Below the pieces are notes generated by a model, which was not told where the DNA came from, made no database searches, and saw only the letters and a list, made by a program, of their open reading frames with translations. The position numbers and the translations under genes were made by a program. From positions 1 through 64,000 of the forward strand of contig DAIDLI010000221.1 in NCBI GenBank assembly GCA_027449545.1: a DNA stretch of 64,000 bases. The letters run 5' to 3'. Position 1 is the first letter of the stretch, and every line of letters starts with the position of its first letter. The DNA is from Acidobacteriaceae bacterium. GTDB taxonomy: Bacteria > Acidobacteriota > Terriglobia > Terriglobales > Acidobacteriaceae. Below, in pieces: positions 8,175 through 17,372 of the stretch.

Positions 8175-11030
8175 TTACTGCTTACCGTGGTAGCTGGGGT
8201 TCTGCGGAACGCTGATGAGGTTGGCGAAGATGCGGTAGGCCCCCGGGACGCCGAGCGGCAGCTCCCGGTAGAACGCATAGGCGGTATAGACCCAGACGCC
8301 GGAGCCGTAGCGCGCCACCAGCAGACCGCCCTTCTGAGGTGCCTGACCGGGATCGTGGGTTTCAATGGGTGCCTGATAGTGCTGATCCCAGGACTCCATG
8401 AACTTCGATCCGCGTTCCTCGATCCATCCCTGGAAGTCCTTGGTGGTGATCTTGTTGGGCCAGTTCAGCACGGGGCTGGAAGGCTCTTCGAAGACCATGG
8501 CGGAATTTTCGTCGGTGACCTCTTCCGGATCGCTGGTCATGCGGTAGGGATAGGGGCCGAAGTTATGGTCGAACTCGGGGGTCTGGTACTGCACAACTAC
8601 GGAGCCGCCGTGCTTCACGTAGTCCAGGAGGCGGCCGTTGTAGGTGCGCAGATCGGGACGCACGGCATAGGCGCGCACACCGACGAGGATCAGGTTGTAC
8701 TTGGAGAGATCGGCGCTGGCCAGATCTTCCGGCGCCAGGAAGTGCACGTGGATGCCCAGGTTTTCAAGGGAGGCCGGCACATCGTCGCCGCTGCCCTCGA
8801 TGTAAGCCACCTGCATGTCCTTGCCGACCTTCACGTCGGTGCCGGTGGTCTGGAAGTCGGCCTTGCTGTAATCAAAGTACGGGCGCAGGCCGGGATAGCC
8901 GACCTGCACATAGCCGGAGCTGTAGTCCTTGTTGTTGTAGCTGGCCACCGCGGTCAGATGGTAGACCTGCTGGGCGAGCTGGCTGGGATGGACCTGGAAG
9001 GTGACGATCTGCTCCTGGCCATCGGCGCGAAGGGAGAAGCTCTGGGTCGCGGGATCGGAGCTCCAGCCGGTGGGCATATCGAGGCGGACACTGCCCTGCG
9101 CTGCGCCTTTCACATTGCTGTGAATGCGCACGCTCACCGGGAATGCGGAGCGCCCGAGCGGGGTGATGGCGTCAGCCTGGACCATCGACACGGAGATTGC
9201 CGGGCCGATGGGCATGGGGCTGAAGACCATTCCGTAGCCGACCTCGCGCTGCACGGTCTGCACGGCTTCGGAGAGCTGGACCTGCACGTTCTGATAGGTC
9301 GCGGTCACCTGCGCCTCCAGCGGATAGGGCGCCTGGGGCAGGTTGCGGTACTGCTTTTCGTTCACGTTGTAGTAGGGCTGCTCGATGTTGGGCCGGCTGA
9401 AGTAGGGCTTGGTGTAGGCGGCGCTGTCGGGAATCTGCACTTCAAAGCGGCTGTCCATGACGCCGTTTCCGCTCAGATCGCCGGAGGTACTGCCCTGCGC
9501 CTGGATGTCAGAACCGCTTGCGCCCTGCATGTGGAGGGCAACGCTGTCGATCTTGACCGCGACGGGGCTGGCTTCGGCCACGTGGACGGCAACCGGGAAG
9601 CGCTGGCCGGGAATGGCCATCTGGAAGCTCGGCTGGATGCGCATGAAGCGTGCAAACATGCCGGTGGGCGGATGCTCCTGCGTGACGTAGGCGGTCATCG
9701 ACAGGCCGAGCGAGAGCGCAAGCGCGTTGTTGAACTGATGCTGCTTGGTGGTCAGTTCGTGCACGATGTTGTACTTGGCATCTTCGGAGAGGCTGCTGCT
9801 CTGCACCTGCTGGATCAGTTTGTTGGTGAGGGCCAGGCCCTGCGCCAGCGGCGGAGCGATGGCGCTGGGATCGTCGGCGGAGTAGGTGCGGATGGCCTGC
9901 TCGACCAGGGTGTTCATTTTATCGAGGCCGCTGGTGAGGAATCCGTGCGACTGGTTGCCGGCGAGGGTGGCGATGCCGGGCAGGGAGATATCGATGCCGT
10001 CGAAGAACGAGTTTTCGTGATCCTTGGCCGGAATTCTGGAACCGAAGCGGTGATAGGCGGAGGGCTCCGGGCCGGCCAGAGGAATCATGGGGCCGCCGTT
10101 CTGCGACTTCTGGAAGCCGAGGCCGGTGCGGGAGATCTGCTGGGCGCTTTCGCCATCCGCGGTGATGTAGGCGCCGTCGGGAATTTCGACGTTGGCCGGC
10201 ACCGCGCCCGGCTCCCATTTGCCGGAGATGTAGTTCTGCACGCCCGCCGGCCGCCAGTTATGGGTGGCGTAGTCGTACAGGCCCTTGGGAGAGACCTGTC
10301 CCTGCTCGAGCGAGAAGGGGACCCTGCCGTACTCCTTGAGGGGATTCCAGGGACGGAGACCGGCCTTGATCTGATCGGGGAAGACGTTGGGATCGCCGGC
10401 GGCCATGAAGACCTTCTGCGCCCACATGCCGGCGGCCTGGTGGTTGCCGTGACCATCCGAGGGACCGCCGACGAAGACCGAGGTGACGACCAGAGGCCGG
10501 GTGAGGCGGACGGCGCGCACGACGTCGTAGAAGATGCGGCCCTGCGGACCGCCCCACTTCTGCATGGCCTCATCGAGGCTCTTGGAGAAGCCGTAATCCG
10601 CGGCGGAGGTGAAGTACTGGGTGGCGCAGTAATAGCGGTCGGCTTGCAACAGCTCCTCGGTGCGCACCAGGCCGAGAGCGTCCCACAGGTCGGAGGACAT
10701 GACGTTGGCACCGCCGCCACCACGATTGAGCGTGAGCAGGTTGACCTGCGCTCCTACAGCGCGCGCCTCGTAGGCCAGGGCCGCGCCGTCTTCATCGTCA
10801 GGATGAGCGGTCATCATCAGGAGGGTGGCGCGCGTGTGCAGTTGCCGCAGCGCGACGGCCAGCGCCGCGGAGCCGCGGTTGGCTCCGATCGGCCACTGAT
10901 TCTGCCGTGCCGGCCCTTGCGCAATGCATGGGGAGGGCGACTGCGCCGATGCGGAGGCCCCGCCGCAGCACAGGAGCAAACCTGTCACCAAGCCTGTGAA
11001 TACCGTAGAAGCTTTCCTGCTCAATCCCAT
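8175..11030 (-). CDS. Secreted PIG-L/LmbE family deacetylase, multidomain
   Basis: A 951-aa exported protein with signal peptide MGLSRKASTVFTGLVTGLLLCCGGASASAQ. Residues about 68-300 form a PIG-L (LmbE-like) domain with the metal motif AHPDDE (H76, D78, D79) and the later GHGNHQAAG histidines. This family removes N-acetyl groups from GlcNAc-type sugars; classic members act on GlcNAc-phosphatidylinositol and on GlcNAc-inositol. The middle is beta-sandwich (NEW3-like) sequence. The C-terminus (about 720-940) resembles a class-I amidotransferase-like fold (LILVGVRAYAVRPDLRTYNGRLLDYVKHGG) found with such deacetylases in acidobacteria. It lies downstream of the TonB receptor on the same strand, with a perfect 12-bp hairpin between, so probably in the same operon. 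The substrate is unproven. Confidence 0.85.
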   Translation of the reverse strand: MGLSRKASTVFTGLVTGLLLCCGGASASAQSPSPCIAQGPARQNQWPIGANRGSAALAVALRQLHTRATLLMMTAHPDDEDGAALAYEARAVGAQVNLLTLNRGGGGANVMSSDLWDALGLVRTEELLQADRYYCATQYFTSAADYGFSKSLDEAMQKWGGPQGRIFYDVVRAVRLTRPLVVTSVFVGGPSDGHGNHQAAGMWAQKVFMAAGDPNVFPDQIKAGLRPWNPLKEYGRVPFSLEQGQVSPKGLYDYATHNWRPAGVQNYISGKWEPGAVPANVEIPDGAYITADGESAQQISRTGLGFQKSQNGGPMIPLAGPEPSAYHRFGSRIPAKDHENSFFDGIDISLPGIATLAGNQSHGFLTSGLDKMNTLVEQAIRTYSADDPSAIAPPLAQGLALTNKLIQQVQSSSLSEDAKYNIVHELTTKQHQFNNALALSLGLSMTAYVTQEHPPTGMFARFMRIQPSFQMAIPGQRFPVAVHVAEASPVAVKIDSVALHMQGASGSDIQAQGSTSGDLSGNGVMDSRFEVQIPDSAAYTKPYFSRPNIEQPYYNVNEKQYRNLPQAPYPLEAQVTATYQNVQVQLSEAVQTVQREVGYGMVFSPMPIGPAISVSMVQADAITPLGRSAFPVSVRIHSNVKGAAQGSVRLDMPTGWSSDPATQSFSLRADGQEQIVTFQVHPSQLAQQVYHLTAVASYNNKDYSSGYVQVGYPGLRPYFDYSKADFQTTGTDVKVGKDMQVAYIEGSGDDVPASLENLGIHVHFLAPEDLASADLSKYNLILVGVRAYAVRPDLRTYNGRLLDYVKHGGSVVVQYQTPEFDHNFGPYPYRMTSDPEEVTDENSAMVFEEPSSPVLNWPNKITTKDFQGWIEERGSKFMESWDQHYQAPIETHDPGQAPQKGGLLVARYGSGVWVYTAYAFYRELPLGVPGAYRIFANLISVPQNPSYHGKQ

Positions 11031-11092
11031 ACCTGCATGTCTCCCTCAAGATGCACGGACCCAGGTGGCCCGGTTCAGGCTGCCGCGCGGAA

Positions 11093-11120
11093 GGGCACAG
11101 GCGCTTGCGCGCCTGTGCCC
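11093..11120 (-). other. Perfect 12-bp stem-loop between TonB receptor and PIG-L gene
   Basis: GGGCACAGGCGC and GCGCCTGTGCCC flank the tetraloop TTGC. No T run follows on either strand, so it is more likely an RNA-stabilising or processing hairpin, or a partial attenuator, than a full terminator. It could also be a REP-like palindrome. Confidence 0.7.
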
Positions 11121-11155
11121 GGTAGTTCCCCCGAGTGGGGGGGTAACGGACAACG

Positions 11156-14100
11156 TCAGAAGAGGAATTTTCCGCTGAACTGAAGAACGCGCGGACTTGT
11201 GGTGGTGTTGGTGCTCTTGCCGAAGGCCGCGGGGAAAGAGATATTGCCCGCGGGGTTGGCGAAGTTGGGGTGGTTGAAGGCGTTGAAGAACTCCGCCCGG
11301 AATTGCAGGCTGCGTTCCGCGCCGACGGAGAAGTTCTTGAACAGGCTCAGGTTCTCGTCCTGGATGCCGGGGCCGTGGAACATGCGCGGGCGGCAGGTGC
11401 CGAAACCGCCCGTTGCCGGAATGGCAAAGGCGTTCGGGTTGATGAAGACTCCGGGGGCTTTGCTGCCCGCGTACTGGTGGTGGTCGGTGGTGGCGCCGCT
11501 ATAGGGGTTTCCGACGCAGTTCGGATATTCGGCATGGTTGGAGCCGGTGTCGCTCACGTCCGGTGCGGTGACGTTGAAGGGGATGCCGGTTTGCAGATTC
11601 ACGATGCCATTGAACTGCCATCCGCCAATCACGTTGGCCATCTTGCTGTTGTTGTTCATCACCAAGCCGCCCTTGCCGATGGGCAGCACGTAGGTGAAGG
11701 CACCGGTGAAGCGGGAGCGGACATCCTCCGGCGAGTTGCTCATTTCGTGAGCGTAGTCGTAGGCGTTCTGGGGGGTGGAAGTGCCGGTAAGGTTATCGAC
11801 GAAATCCGCCATGTTGTGCGACCAGGTGTAGCTGATTTGATACATCAACCCGTGGGTGAACTGGCGGTTGAGGTTGACTTCCAGAGCGTTGTAATCGGTG
11901 TTGCCGTCATTGGTGGCCAGTTCCAGAAACGCGTGCGTGCCTGCTCCCTTGAGCGCCGTGGTTTGAGTGTTGAGGTTGGCGTAGGGGAAGGTGACGATGG
12001 GGCCTGCGGGGCTGGAACTGGTGACGACGCCCTGGTTGGCATTGCGCAAGCGGTTCTCTTTCCTTGCCCAGTTGCCCACATAGTAGAGACTCAGCAGGGT
12101 GTTTCCACTGAGCTGAATCTCGGGACCGAAGCTGGCCTGTTCGACGTAGGCGGTGCGCTCATTGGGATCCTGAGCGCGGACCTGCAGCTTGGTCAGGTTC
12201 ACGCCCTGCGCCTTCAGGGTGGCGGCGGGGAATCCATTCTTCAACTGAAAGACCGGGGTGGTGCTACCCAGGGACTGCTGGACCGAGTCGTCGAGCAGGA
12301 AGGGCGGGTTGAGCTGGAGCATGGATTCGGATCCGATGCGATTGACGAACTGGTGGAAGATGCCGAATCCGCCGCGCAGAACCATGCGGTTCATGGGGTG
12401 GTAGGCAAAACCGATGCGGGGAGCCCAGTTGGCGTAATCGGGGTGAATGGTCGTGCGGCCATACCATCCATTGGAGGTTGCGGTCACGATCTGACCGCCG
12501 TTGGCGGGGCTGAAGTTGGCGGTCTGGTTCTTGCGATTGAGCCAGAAAGGAGGATAGAGCTCGTAACGCAGGCCGTAGTTGATGGTGAGATTGTTGCGGA
12601 TCCGCCAGGTGTCCTGTGCGTAGAAGGAGTTCCCGCGCATGTAGTTGTTCACTTCCAGCGCGGTTTCGTAGATCGCCCAGCCGATATCGCCGAGCATATA
12701 ATCGCCACCCGCAAAACCGGGCGTGTTGGTATAGATTCCGGTTGCCAGGATGGCGCCCTGGGGGGCCTCGAGATCGAAGAAGTTGAGGGAATTCTCGTGA
12801 TATTCGTAGCCGAGCTGGATACTATGTTTCCCGATCAGGCGGTAAAAGTCGTCGACAAACTGATAGACCTGTGCCACCTGGAACTGCGGGCGGTAGATGG
12901 AGGAGCCGATGGTCTGGAATCCGAAGATGTAGTTCGGCGGAAGACCAGCCGTCTCGGGCGTGACCGGGACGCCGGTGAGGCCGAACTTGGGAGCGTCGGA
13001 GGTGCCAAGCTGGAGATCAACCGGATCGCTGTGTGCGAAGTCGCGCAGGAAGCCGAAGTGGGCGGTGTTGACGGTATTGGAGGACGGAGTGAAGGTCCAG
13101 CCCAGCGCCAGCGACTGGTCGTGCAGGATGTACTGGGTGGAGAAGTTGCCGTTGCCGGCGATGGGATTGGAGGTCCACATCGGCGACTGGAAGTCGGAGA
13201 TATTGAGGGCATACCTTGCGAAGAGCTGATTCTTCGCATTGAGGGTATGGTCGACGCGCACGTCGAGTTGGCGGGTATTGTTGGGAACGCTCTCAACGTA
13301 CTGATAGTTCGGCGCTCCGGTGAAGACGTTGGGGTCGCCCAACTGAGGGCTGGGACTGGGATACAAATTGAAGATCGCGTGGCCCACGGGGTCGATGCAG
13401 GTGGGATTGATGACGTTTCCGGTGATGCAGCCGGACTGGCCGTTGGCCACGGCGGTCATGGGGTGGTTGGCAAGGACACTGGAAAAGTCGCCGTTGTGCA
13501 TGGCCGGCGTGGGCACGGTGGCGTAGGTGGTTTGCTGCTGGCTGCTCAGCAGTTGCTGGTAGGCAGCAAAGAAGAAGGTATGGTTCCGGACGATGGGACC
13601 GCCCAGCGTGCCGCCGAACTGATTCTGGTTGTACTGGCCTCTGGGGATGCCGCCGTATTTGTTGAACCAGGTGTTGGCGTCAAATACACCGTTCTGAACG
13701 TAATCCCACACGTCGCCGTGAAACTGATTGGTGCCCGACTTGGTGGAGGCGTTGATCACGGCTCCCGCCGAGGTTCCGAACTCCGCCGAGTAGGTTCTGG
13801 TCTGCACCGAAAACTCTCCCAGGGCGTCGGGGGGCGGAATCACTGCCTGGGTGGATTGCTCCTGGAGGTTCTCGGATCCGGTGTTGTTGTCGATGCCGTC
13901 CAACTGGAAGTAGTTCTGGAGCTCGAGATTGCCGTTGGAGCTGAAGCGGCCTTCCGCGGGGTTGGCCACTTCGACGCTCGGCATGTGATAGGTGCCGGGG
14001 GCAAGAAGCGCAAGCTGATCGTAGTTGCGGCCATTGAGCGGAAGCTGGTTCACCGCGCGGTTGGAGAGCACGGTGGCGACGTTAGCCGACTGCGTCTGGA

Positions 14101-14515
14101 GGTTGACGGCCGCGGAGGTCACGTGGACAACCTGCTGCACGGAGCCGACCTTCAGGGTGAAGTCCACTTCAACACGGCTCTGCACATTGACGGTCACGCT
14201 CTGGCGGATCTGGGTCTGATAGCCGGGACGGGTGACCTTGACCGCGTAGGTGCCGGGGATGAGCTGGAGGGCCTGGTATTGCCCGGCGGGGTTGGTCAGC
14301 AGGGTGCGCGTGACGTTGGTGGCGACGTTGGTTACGGCCACGTGCGCGCCGGGCACGATGCCGCTGGGATCGCGCACCGTTCCAACAATCGCGCCGGTAT
14401 CGGTTTGCGCCATGGCGGCCACGCCGGTCAACAGCAATACCGGGACCACCAGAATCAATAGCCGCACTGCCCTGAACCACTGGCTGGCAGTTTTACACTG
14501 GGAAACAGCACCCAT
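11156..14515 (-). CDS. TonB-dependent receptor, Oar-like (carbohydrate uptake)
   Basis: The start is ATG 14515 (MGAVSQCKTASQWFR), with GAGGAGG 5 nt upstream; an upstream ATG at 14563 lacks this. The 1,119-aa protein has a signal peptide ending AAMAQ. It is followed by a carboxypeptidase-regulatory-like domain (TGAIVGTVRDPSGIVPGAHVAVTN), a plug domain, and a large beta-barrel closing with an aromatic C-terminus (LQFSGKFLF). Acidobacteria use such receptors for outer-membrane uptake of oligosaccharides, driven by TonB. Its promoter carries a LacI-type operator identical in core to those before the kinase operon and iolB, so it is probably the uptake port of that regulon. The PIG-L deacetylase follows on the same strand. 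Confidence 0.93.
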   Translation of the reverse strand: MGAVSQCKTASQWFRAVRLLILVVPVLLLTGVAAMAQTDTGAIVGTVRDPSGIVPGAHVAVTNVATNVTRTLLTNPAGQYQALQLIPGTYAVKVTRPGYQTQIRQSVTVNVQSRVEVDFTLKVGSVQQVVHVTSAAVNLQTQSANVATVLSNRAVNQLPLNGRNYDQLALLAPGTYHMPSVEVANPAEGRFSSNGNLELQNYFQLDGIDNNTGSENLQEQSTQAVIPPPDALGEFSVQTRTYSAEFGTSAGAVINASTKSGTNQFHGDVWDYVQNGVFDANTWFNKYGGIPRGQYNQNQFGGTLGGPIVRNHTFFFAAYQQLLSSQQQTTYATVPTPAMHNGDFSSVLANHPMTAVANGQSGCITGNVINPTCIDPVGHAIFNLYPSPSPQLGDPNVFTGAPNYQYVESVPNNTRQLDVRVDHTLNAKNQLFARYALNISDFQSPMWTSNPIAGNGNFSTQYILHDQSLALGWTFTPSSNTVNTAHFGFLRDFAHSDPVDLQLGTSDAPKFGLTGVPVTPETAGLPPNYIFGFQTIGSSIYRPQFQVAQVYQFVDDFYRLIGKHSIQLGYEYHENSLNFFDLEAPQGAILATGIYTNTPGFAGGDYMLGDIGWAIYETALEVNNYMRGNSFYAQDTWRIRNNLTINYGLRYELYPPFWLNRKNQTANFSPANGGQIVTATSNGWYGRTTIHPDYANWAPRIGFAYHPMNRMVLRGGFGIFHQFVNRIGSESMLQLNPPFLLDDSVQQSLGSTTPVFQLKNGFPAATLKAQGVNLTKLQVRAQDPNERTAYVEQASFGPEIQLSGNTLLSLYYVGNWARKENRLRNANQGVVTSSSPAGPIVTFPYANLNTQTTALKGAGTHAFLELATNDGNTDYNALEVNLNRQFTHGLMYQISYTWSHNMADFVDNLTGTSTPQNAYDYAHEMSNSPEDVRSRFTGAFTYVLPIGKGGLVMNNNSKMANVIGGWQFNGIVNLQTGIPFNVTAPDVSDTGSNHAEYPNCVGNPYSGATTDHHQYAGSKAPGVFINPNAFAIPATGGFGTCRPRMFHGPGIQDENLSLFKNFSVGAERSLQFRAEFFNAFNHPNFANPAGNISFPAAFGKSTNTTTSPRVLQFSGKFLF

Positions 14516-14623
14516 CTCGACCTCCTCAAAATAGAGAGAAAGAACCCGCCCTGGAACGTCCACGTTGCCACGCCTGGGAAAGAGACAACGGAGTTTGAGG
14601 CAGAACTCTCCGAATGAGGAGGA

Positions 14624-14653
14624 ATGTTACGTTAGCGCTTATCTGAAAAGCAA
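14624..14653 (-). promoter_or_regulatory. Promoter with LacI-type operator in the spacer, TonB receptor gene
   Basis: On the minus strand TTGCTT and TAACAT stand 18 nt apart. The spacer contains TAAGCGCTAACG, whose centre TAGCGCTA-like sequence is near-palindromic. The same arrangement, with the same core, is found before iolB at 18593-18622. The ribosome site of the receptor lies about 100 nt downstream. Confidence 0.65.
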
Positions 14654-14886
14654 TAAAAAAATTCAAACAAATAGTGAAGAGGCCTCAAGAGCCGAAATCA
14701 GAGGGTGGTCAAGCTCGGGATGAGGCGTGCTGGGAGCGGCTTACCAGCGGCGAAAAAGATACGCTTCCATGCTGGATTTGAGCTGCCCCAGGCTTGACGA
14801 CCCGTGATAGATTTGGTCGAGGATGTCAACGGCCACAGCCCCGGAAGCGAGTCCCCTCCCGCCCCGGACCTCGTCGGCTGGAATCA

Positions 14887-14901
14887 GGTAACCGCTTACG
14901 T
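14887..14901 (+). promoter_or_regulatory. LacI-type operator upstream of the kinase-GH4-LacI operon
   Basis: The sequence GGTAACCGCTTACGT is the reverse complement of ACGTAAGCGGTTACC. It matches the iolB site (ACGTAAGCGGTAACG) at 12 of its first 13 positions. It lies 58 bp before the kinase start. Promoter boxes around it are weak. The rest of the spacer 14654-14886 holds nothing I recognise. Confidence 0.6.
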
Positions 14902-14958
14902 GATCTACTGCTTAGCAATCAAGCCCCGGCACGCGCGGGGCTTCGGCGAGGTGATGTG

Positions 14959-15927
14959 GTGACGACACCTGGGATCGGGAGAACGGACGCTCGCGAGGCC
15001 GTGCATAAGGCCTGGGATGTGGCCATCGCCGGCGAGATCTTCATCGATCATGTCTTCTCCGGGTTCGAGCGCTGGCCGCAGCCGGGGACGGAATATTTCA
15101 CCGACGACTATGTTCGCGAGGTGGGCGGCGGCGCGGCGATCACCTGCTGCGCGCTGGCGCGGCTGGGCGCGCGCGTGGCCATCTTCGGAGTGGTAGGCGA
15201 GCAAGACGACTGGCTGCGCCGGCGTTTGCAGGAGTATGGCGTGGGCCTGGATGGGCTTCAGCAGTCCGCATGCGGAACCGCCATATCGGTCAGCATCTCG
15301 ACGCGCGAGGATCGCTCCTTCCTGACCTGGCCTGGCGCAAATCGCGATCTGGAAGCGTATCTCAGCGATCGGCGCACGCATGATCGGCTGGCCCAGGCTC
15401 ACCACGTGCATCTCGCGCTGCCGCTGAAACGCAGCCTCGCGGCGGAGCTGATTCCGCGGCTGCGGGCGGCCCACTGCACGCTCTCTCTCGACGTGGGCCA
15501 CCAGCCGGAATGGCTGCGGGACCCGGCGAACCTTGCCACCTGCCGCGAGGTGGATTATTTTTTTCCAAATGAACTGGAAGGCCGCCTGATGACCGGGCTC
15601 ACCGAGCCGGAGGAGATTCTGCGCGAGCTCCGCAGCCGGGGTATTGAGGGTGCGGTGCTGAAGCTGGGACCAGCAGGAGCAGCGGCTCTGAACGGAGACG
15701 GAATCTGCCGCGCCACGCCGCCCCGGGTGGAAGCAGTGGACACGACCGGAGCGGGGGATGCGTTCGACGCCGGATTTCTGCGCGCGCTGGTCGAGGGATT
15801 ATCGCTCTCGGGCATGCTGCACTGCGGGTGCATCTGCGGAGCGCTCTCCACGCGCAGCGCGGGCGCATTGAGCGCACTGCCTTCGGCCGAGGAGTTCGGC
15901 AAGTACCAGACAACGGAGGAACGATGA
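14959..15927 (+). CDS. PfkB/ribokinase family sugar kinase
   Basis: A 322-aa kinase. PfkB signature 1 is seen as VGGGAAITCCALARLGARVAIFG and signature 2 as VDTTGAGDAFDAGFL, with catalytic Asp in GAGDA. The start is taken as GTG 14959, 7 nt after GAGG; GTG 14956 is equally possible and a start further upstream cannot be excluded. Sequences diagnostic of IolC (5-dehydro-2-deoxygluconate kinase) are not obvious, so the substrate is open, but an IolC role would fill a gap in the inositol pathway next door. The stop overlaps the start of the GH4 gene as ATGA, so the two are coupled. A LacI-type operator lies just upstream. Confidence 0.88.
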   Translation: MTTPGIGRTDAREAVHKAWDVAIAGEIFIDHVFSGFERWPQPGTEYFTDDYVREVGGGAAITCCALARLGARVAIFGVVGEQDDWLRRRLQEYGVGLDGLQQSACGTAISVSISTREDRSFLTWPGANRDLEAYLSDRRTHDRLAQAHHVHLALPLKRSLAAELIPRLRAAHCTLSLDVGHQPEWLRDPANLATCREVDYFFPNELEGRLMTGLTEPEEILRELRSRGIEGAVLKLGPAGAAALNGDGICRATPPRVEAVDTTGAGDAFDAGFLRALVEGLSLSGMLHCGCICGALSTRSAGALSALPSAEEFGKYQTTEER

Positions 15928-17300
15928 AGGTTGCACTGATCGGCGGCGGCGGAGTGCGTACTCCGCTGGTGATCTTCGGAATGCAGGAGGCGGCGCCGGC
16001 GCTGGGCACCGAGGAACTGGTTCTGTATGATCCCGATGGCGGCCGGGCCCGCATCATGGCAGAACTTGGCCGCGCCCTGGTGCAGCGCGAGGGCGGGAGC
16101 CTTCGCATCCGCGTGGCCGATTCGCCGGAAGATGCGATTCGAGGCGCTTCTTTTGTGTTGAACAGCATTCGCGTGGGCGGCATTGCCTCCCGCGCGGTGG
16201 ACGAGCGGACGGCCATCAGCGCCGGCTATCCGGGCCAGGAGACGACCGGCCCCGGCGGTGTGGCCATGGCGCTGCGCACGGTGCCCGCGGCGCTTGCATA
16301 CGCGCAACTAGTGGAGCGGCACGCGCCGGATGCGTGGCTGATCAACTTCACCAACCCCGCCGGGTTGGTCACGCAGGCTATCGCCCAAAACACGCGCGGC
16401 GCCAAGGTGGTGGGGATCTGCGATACGCCGGACGAGCTGTTCCATCGCATCGCGCTGGCGCTCGACGCCGCACCCGAACGGGTTCGCTGCGATTACCTCG
16501 GCCTGAACCACATGGGCTGGGTGCGGCGCGTGTATCTCGATGGCGCGGATGTTACCGACCGGCTGCTGGACGACCCTGCGAAACTGGTGCAGCTTTATCC
16601 CGACGGGCTGTTCGATCCAGAGATGATTCGCAGCCTGCGGTTGATTCCTACAGAGTACTTATTCTTTTATTACTGCCGCCGCAGAGCACTGGAAAACCAG
16701 CGCACCGTTGCCACGACGCGGGGAGAAGAGGTGGCCCGGCTGAACGAGCAGCTTCTCTCAAAGCTTGCGGAGGAGATCGCGGGCGGCAAGCTCGCGGCTG
16801 CTCTCGCGACTTATACTGCGTACATCAATCAGCGTTCGAACTCCTACATGAAGCTTGAGGCAAGCGGTGGATCGGCGTTTTCCGAGCAGGCGCAACCGGA
16901 CCAGGATCCGTTCCGGGCGGCAACCGGATACCATCGCATCGCGATCAGCGTGATGAAGGCACTTTCCGGAAGCGAGCCGCAGCGCATCATCGTGAACGTG
17001 GTCAACCGCGGGGCCATCGCGGAGGTGGCTGCGGAGGACGTGGTGGAGGTGCCCTGCGCGGTTTCGCGCAATTTGATCACGCCTGAGGCCTGCGGCAGTT
17101 TGCCGGAGGCGGTGCGCGGGCTGGTGCTGAGCGCAAAAGCGTACGAGGCGGCAGCCATTGAGGCGGCGAAGACCGGATCGGCATCGGCGGCGCGCAAGGC
17201 GATGCTGCTTTATCCCGCGATCGGAGAGTGGAAGCCGTCGGTAGAGCTGGTTGGCGAGATGGTGCGGCAGAATCCCTCGCTTGCCTATCTGAAGGAGTAA
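15924..17300 (+). CDS. Glycoside hydrolase family 4 (NAD-dependent)
   Basis: A 458-aa protein starting MKVALIGGGGVRTPL, a Rossmann NAD-binding motif, with GGAGGA just upstream of ATG 15924. The GH4 landmarks are NFTNPAGLVTQA, GICDTPDEL (metal-ligand Cys) and LNHMGWVRR (metal-ligand His). GH4 enzymes cleave alpha- or beta-glycosides by transient oxidation at C3, needing NAD and a divalent metal. Many prefer 6-phosphoglycosides, but unphosphorylated substrates are known. With a sugar kinase ahead and LacI and inositol genes behind, it may release inositol or a hexose from an imported glycoside. It is cytoplasmic, with no signal peptide. The precise substrate cannot be read from sequence. Confidence 0.9.
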   Translation: MKVALIGGGGVRTPLVIFGMQEAAPALGTEELVLYDPDGGRARIMAELGRALVQREGGSLRIRVADSPEDAIRGASFVLNSIRVGGIASRAVDERTAISAGYPGQETTGPGGVAMALRTVPAALAYAQLVERHAPDAWLINFTNPAGLVTQAIAQNTRGAKVVGICDTPDELFHRIALALDAAPERVRCDYLGLNHMGWVRRVYLDGADVTDRLLDDPAKLVQLYPDGLFDPEMIRSLRLIPTEYLFFYYCRRRALENQRTVATTRGEEVARLNEQLLSKLAEEIAGGKLAAALATYTAYINQRSNSYMKLEASGGSAFSEQAQPDQDPFRAATGYHRIAISVMKALSGSEPQRIIVNVVNRGAIAEVAAEDVVEVPCAVSRNLITPEACGSLPEAVRGLVLSAKAYEAAAIEAAKTGSASAARKAMLLYPAIGEWKPSVELVGEMVRQNPSLAYLKE

Positions 17301-17372
17301 CCTCCTGCGGCCGGGCAGAGCGAAGAACTCCGCGAGGTGAGGAGCGAAGGCGCAAGTTGGAGAGAAGCAGAC

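Noticed and set aside
8145-11183. 1,012-codon open frame on the plus strand
   Set aside because: It lies exactly antisense to the PIG-L gene; in high-GC DNA such frames arise from third-position bias and this one has no known domain.
11270-14461. 1,063-codon open frame on the plus strand
   Set aside because: It is antisense to the Oar-like TonB receptor and has no domain or ribosome site.
14959-15927. Calling the kinase iolC
   Set aside because: Only general PfkB signatures are visible; IolC-specific stretches are not recognisable, so no symbol is given.
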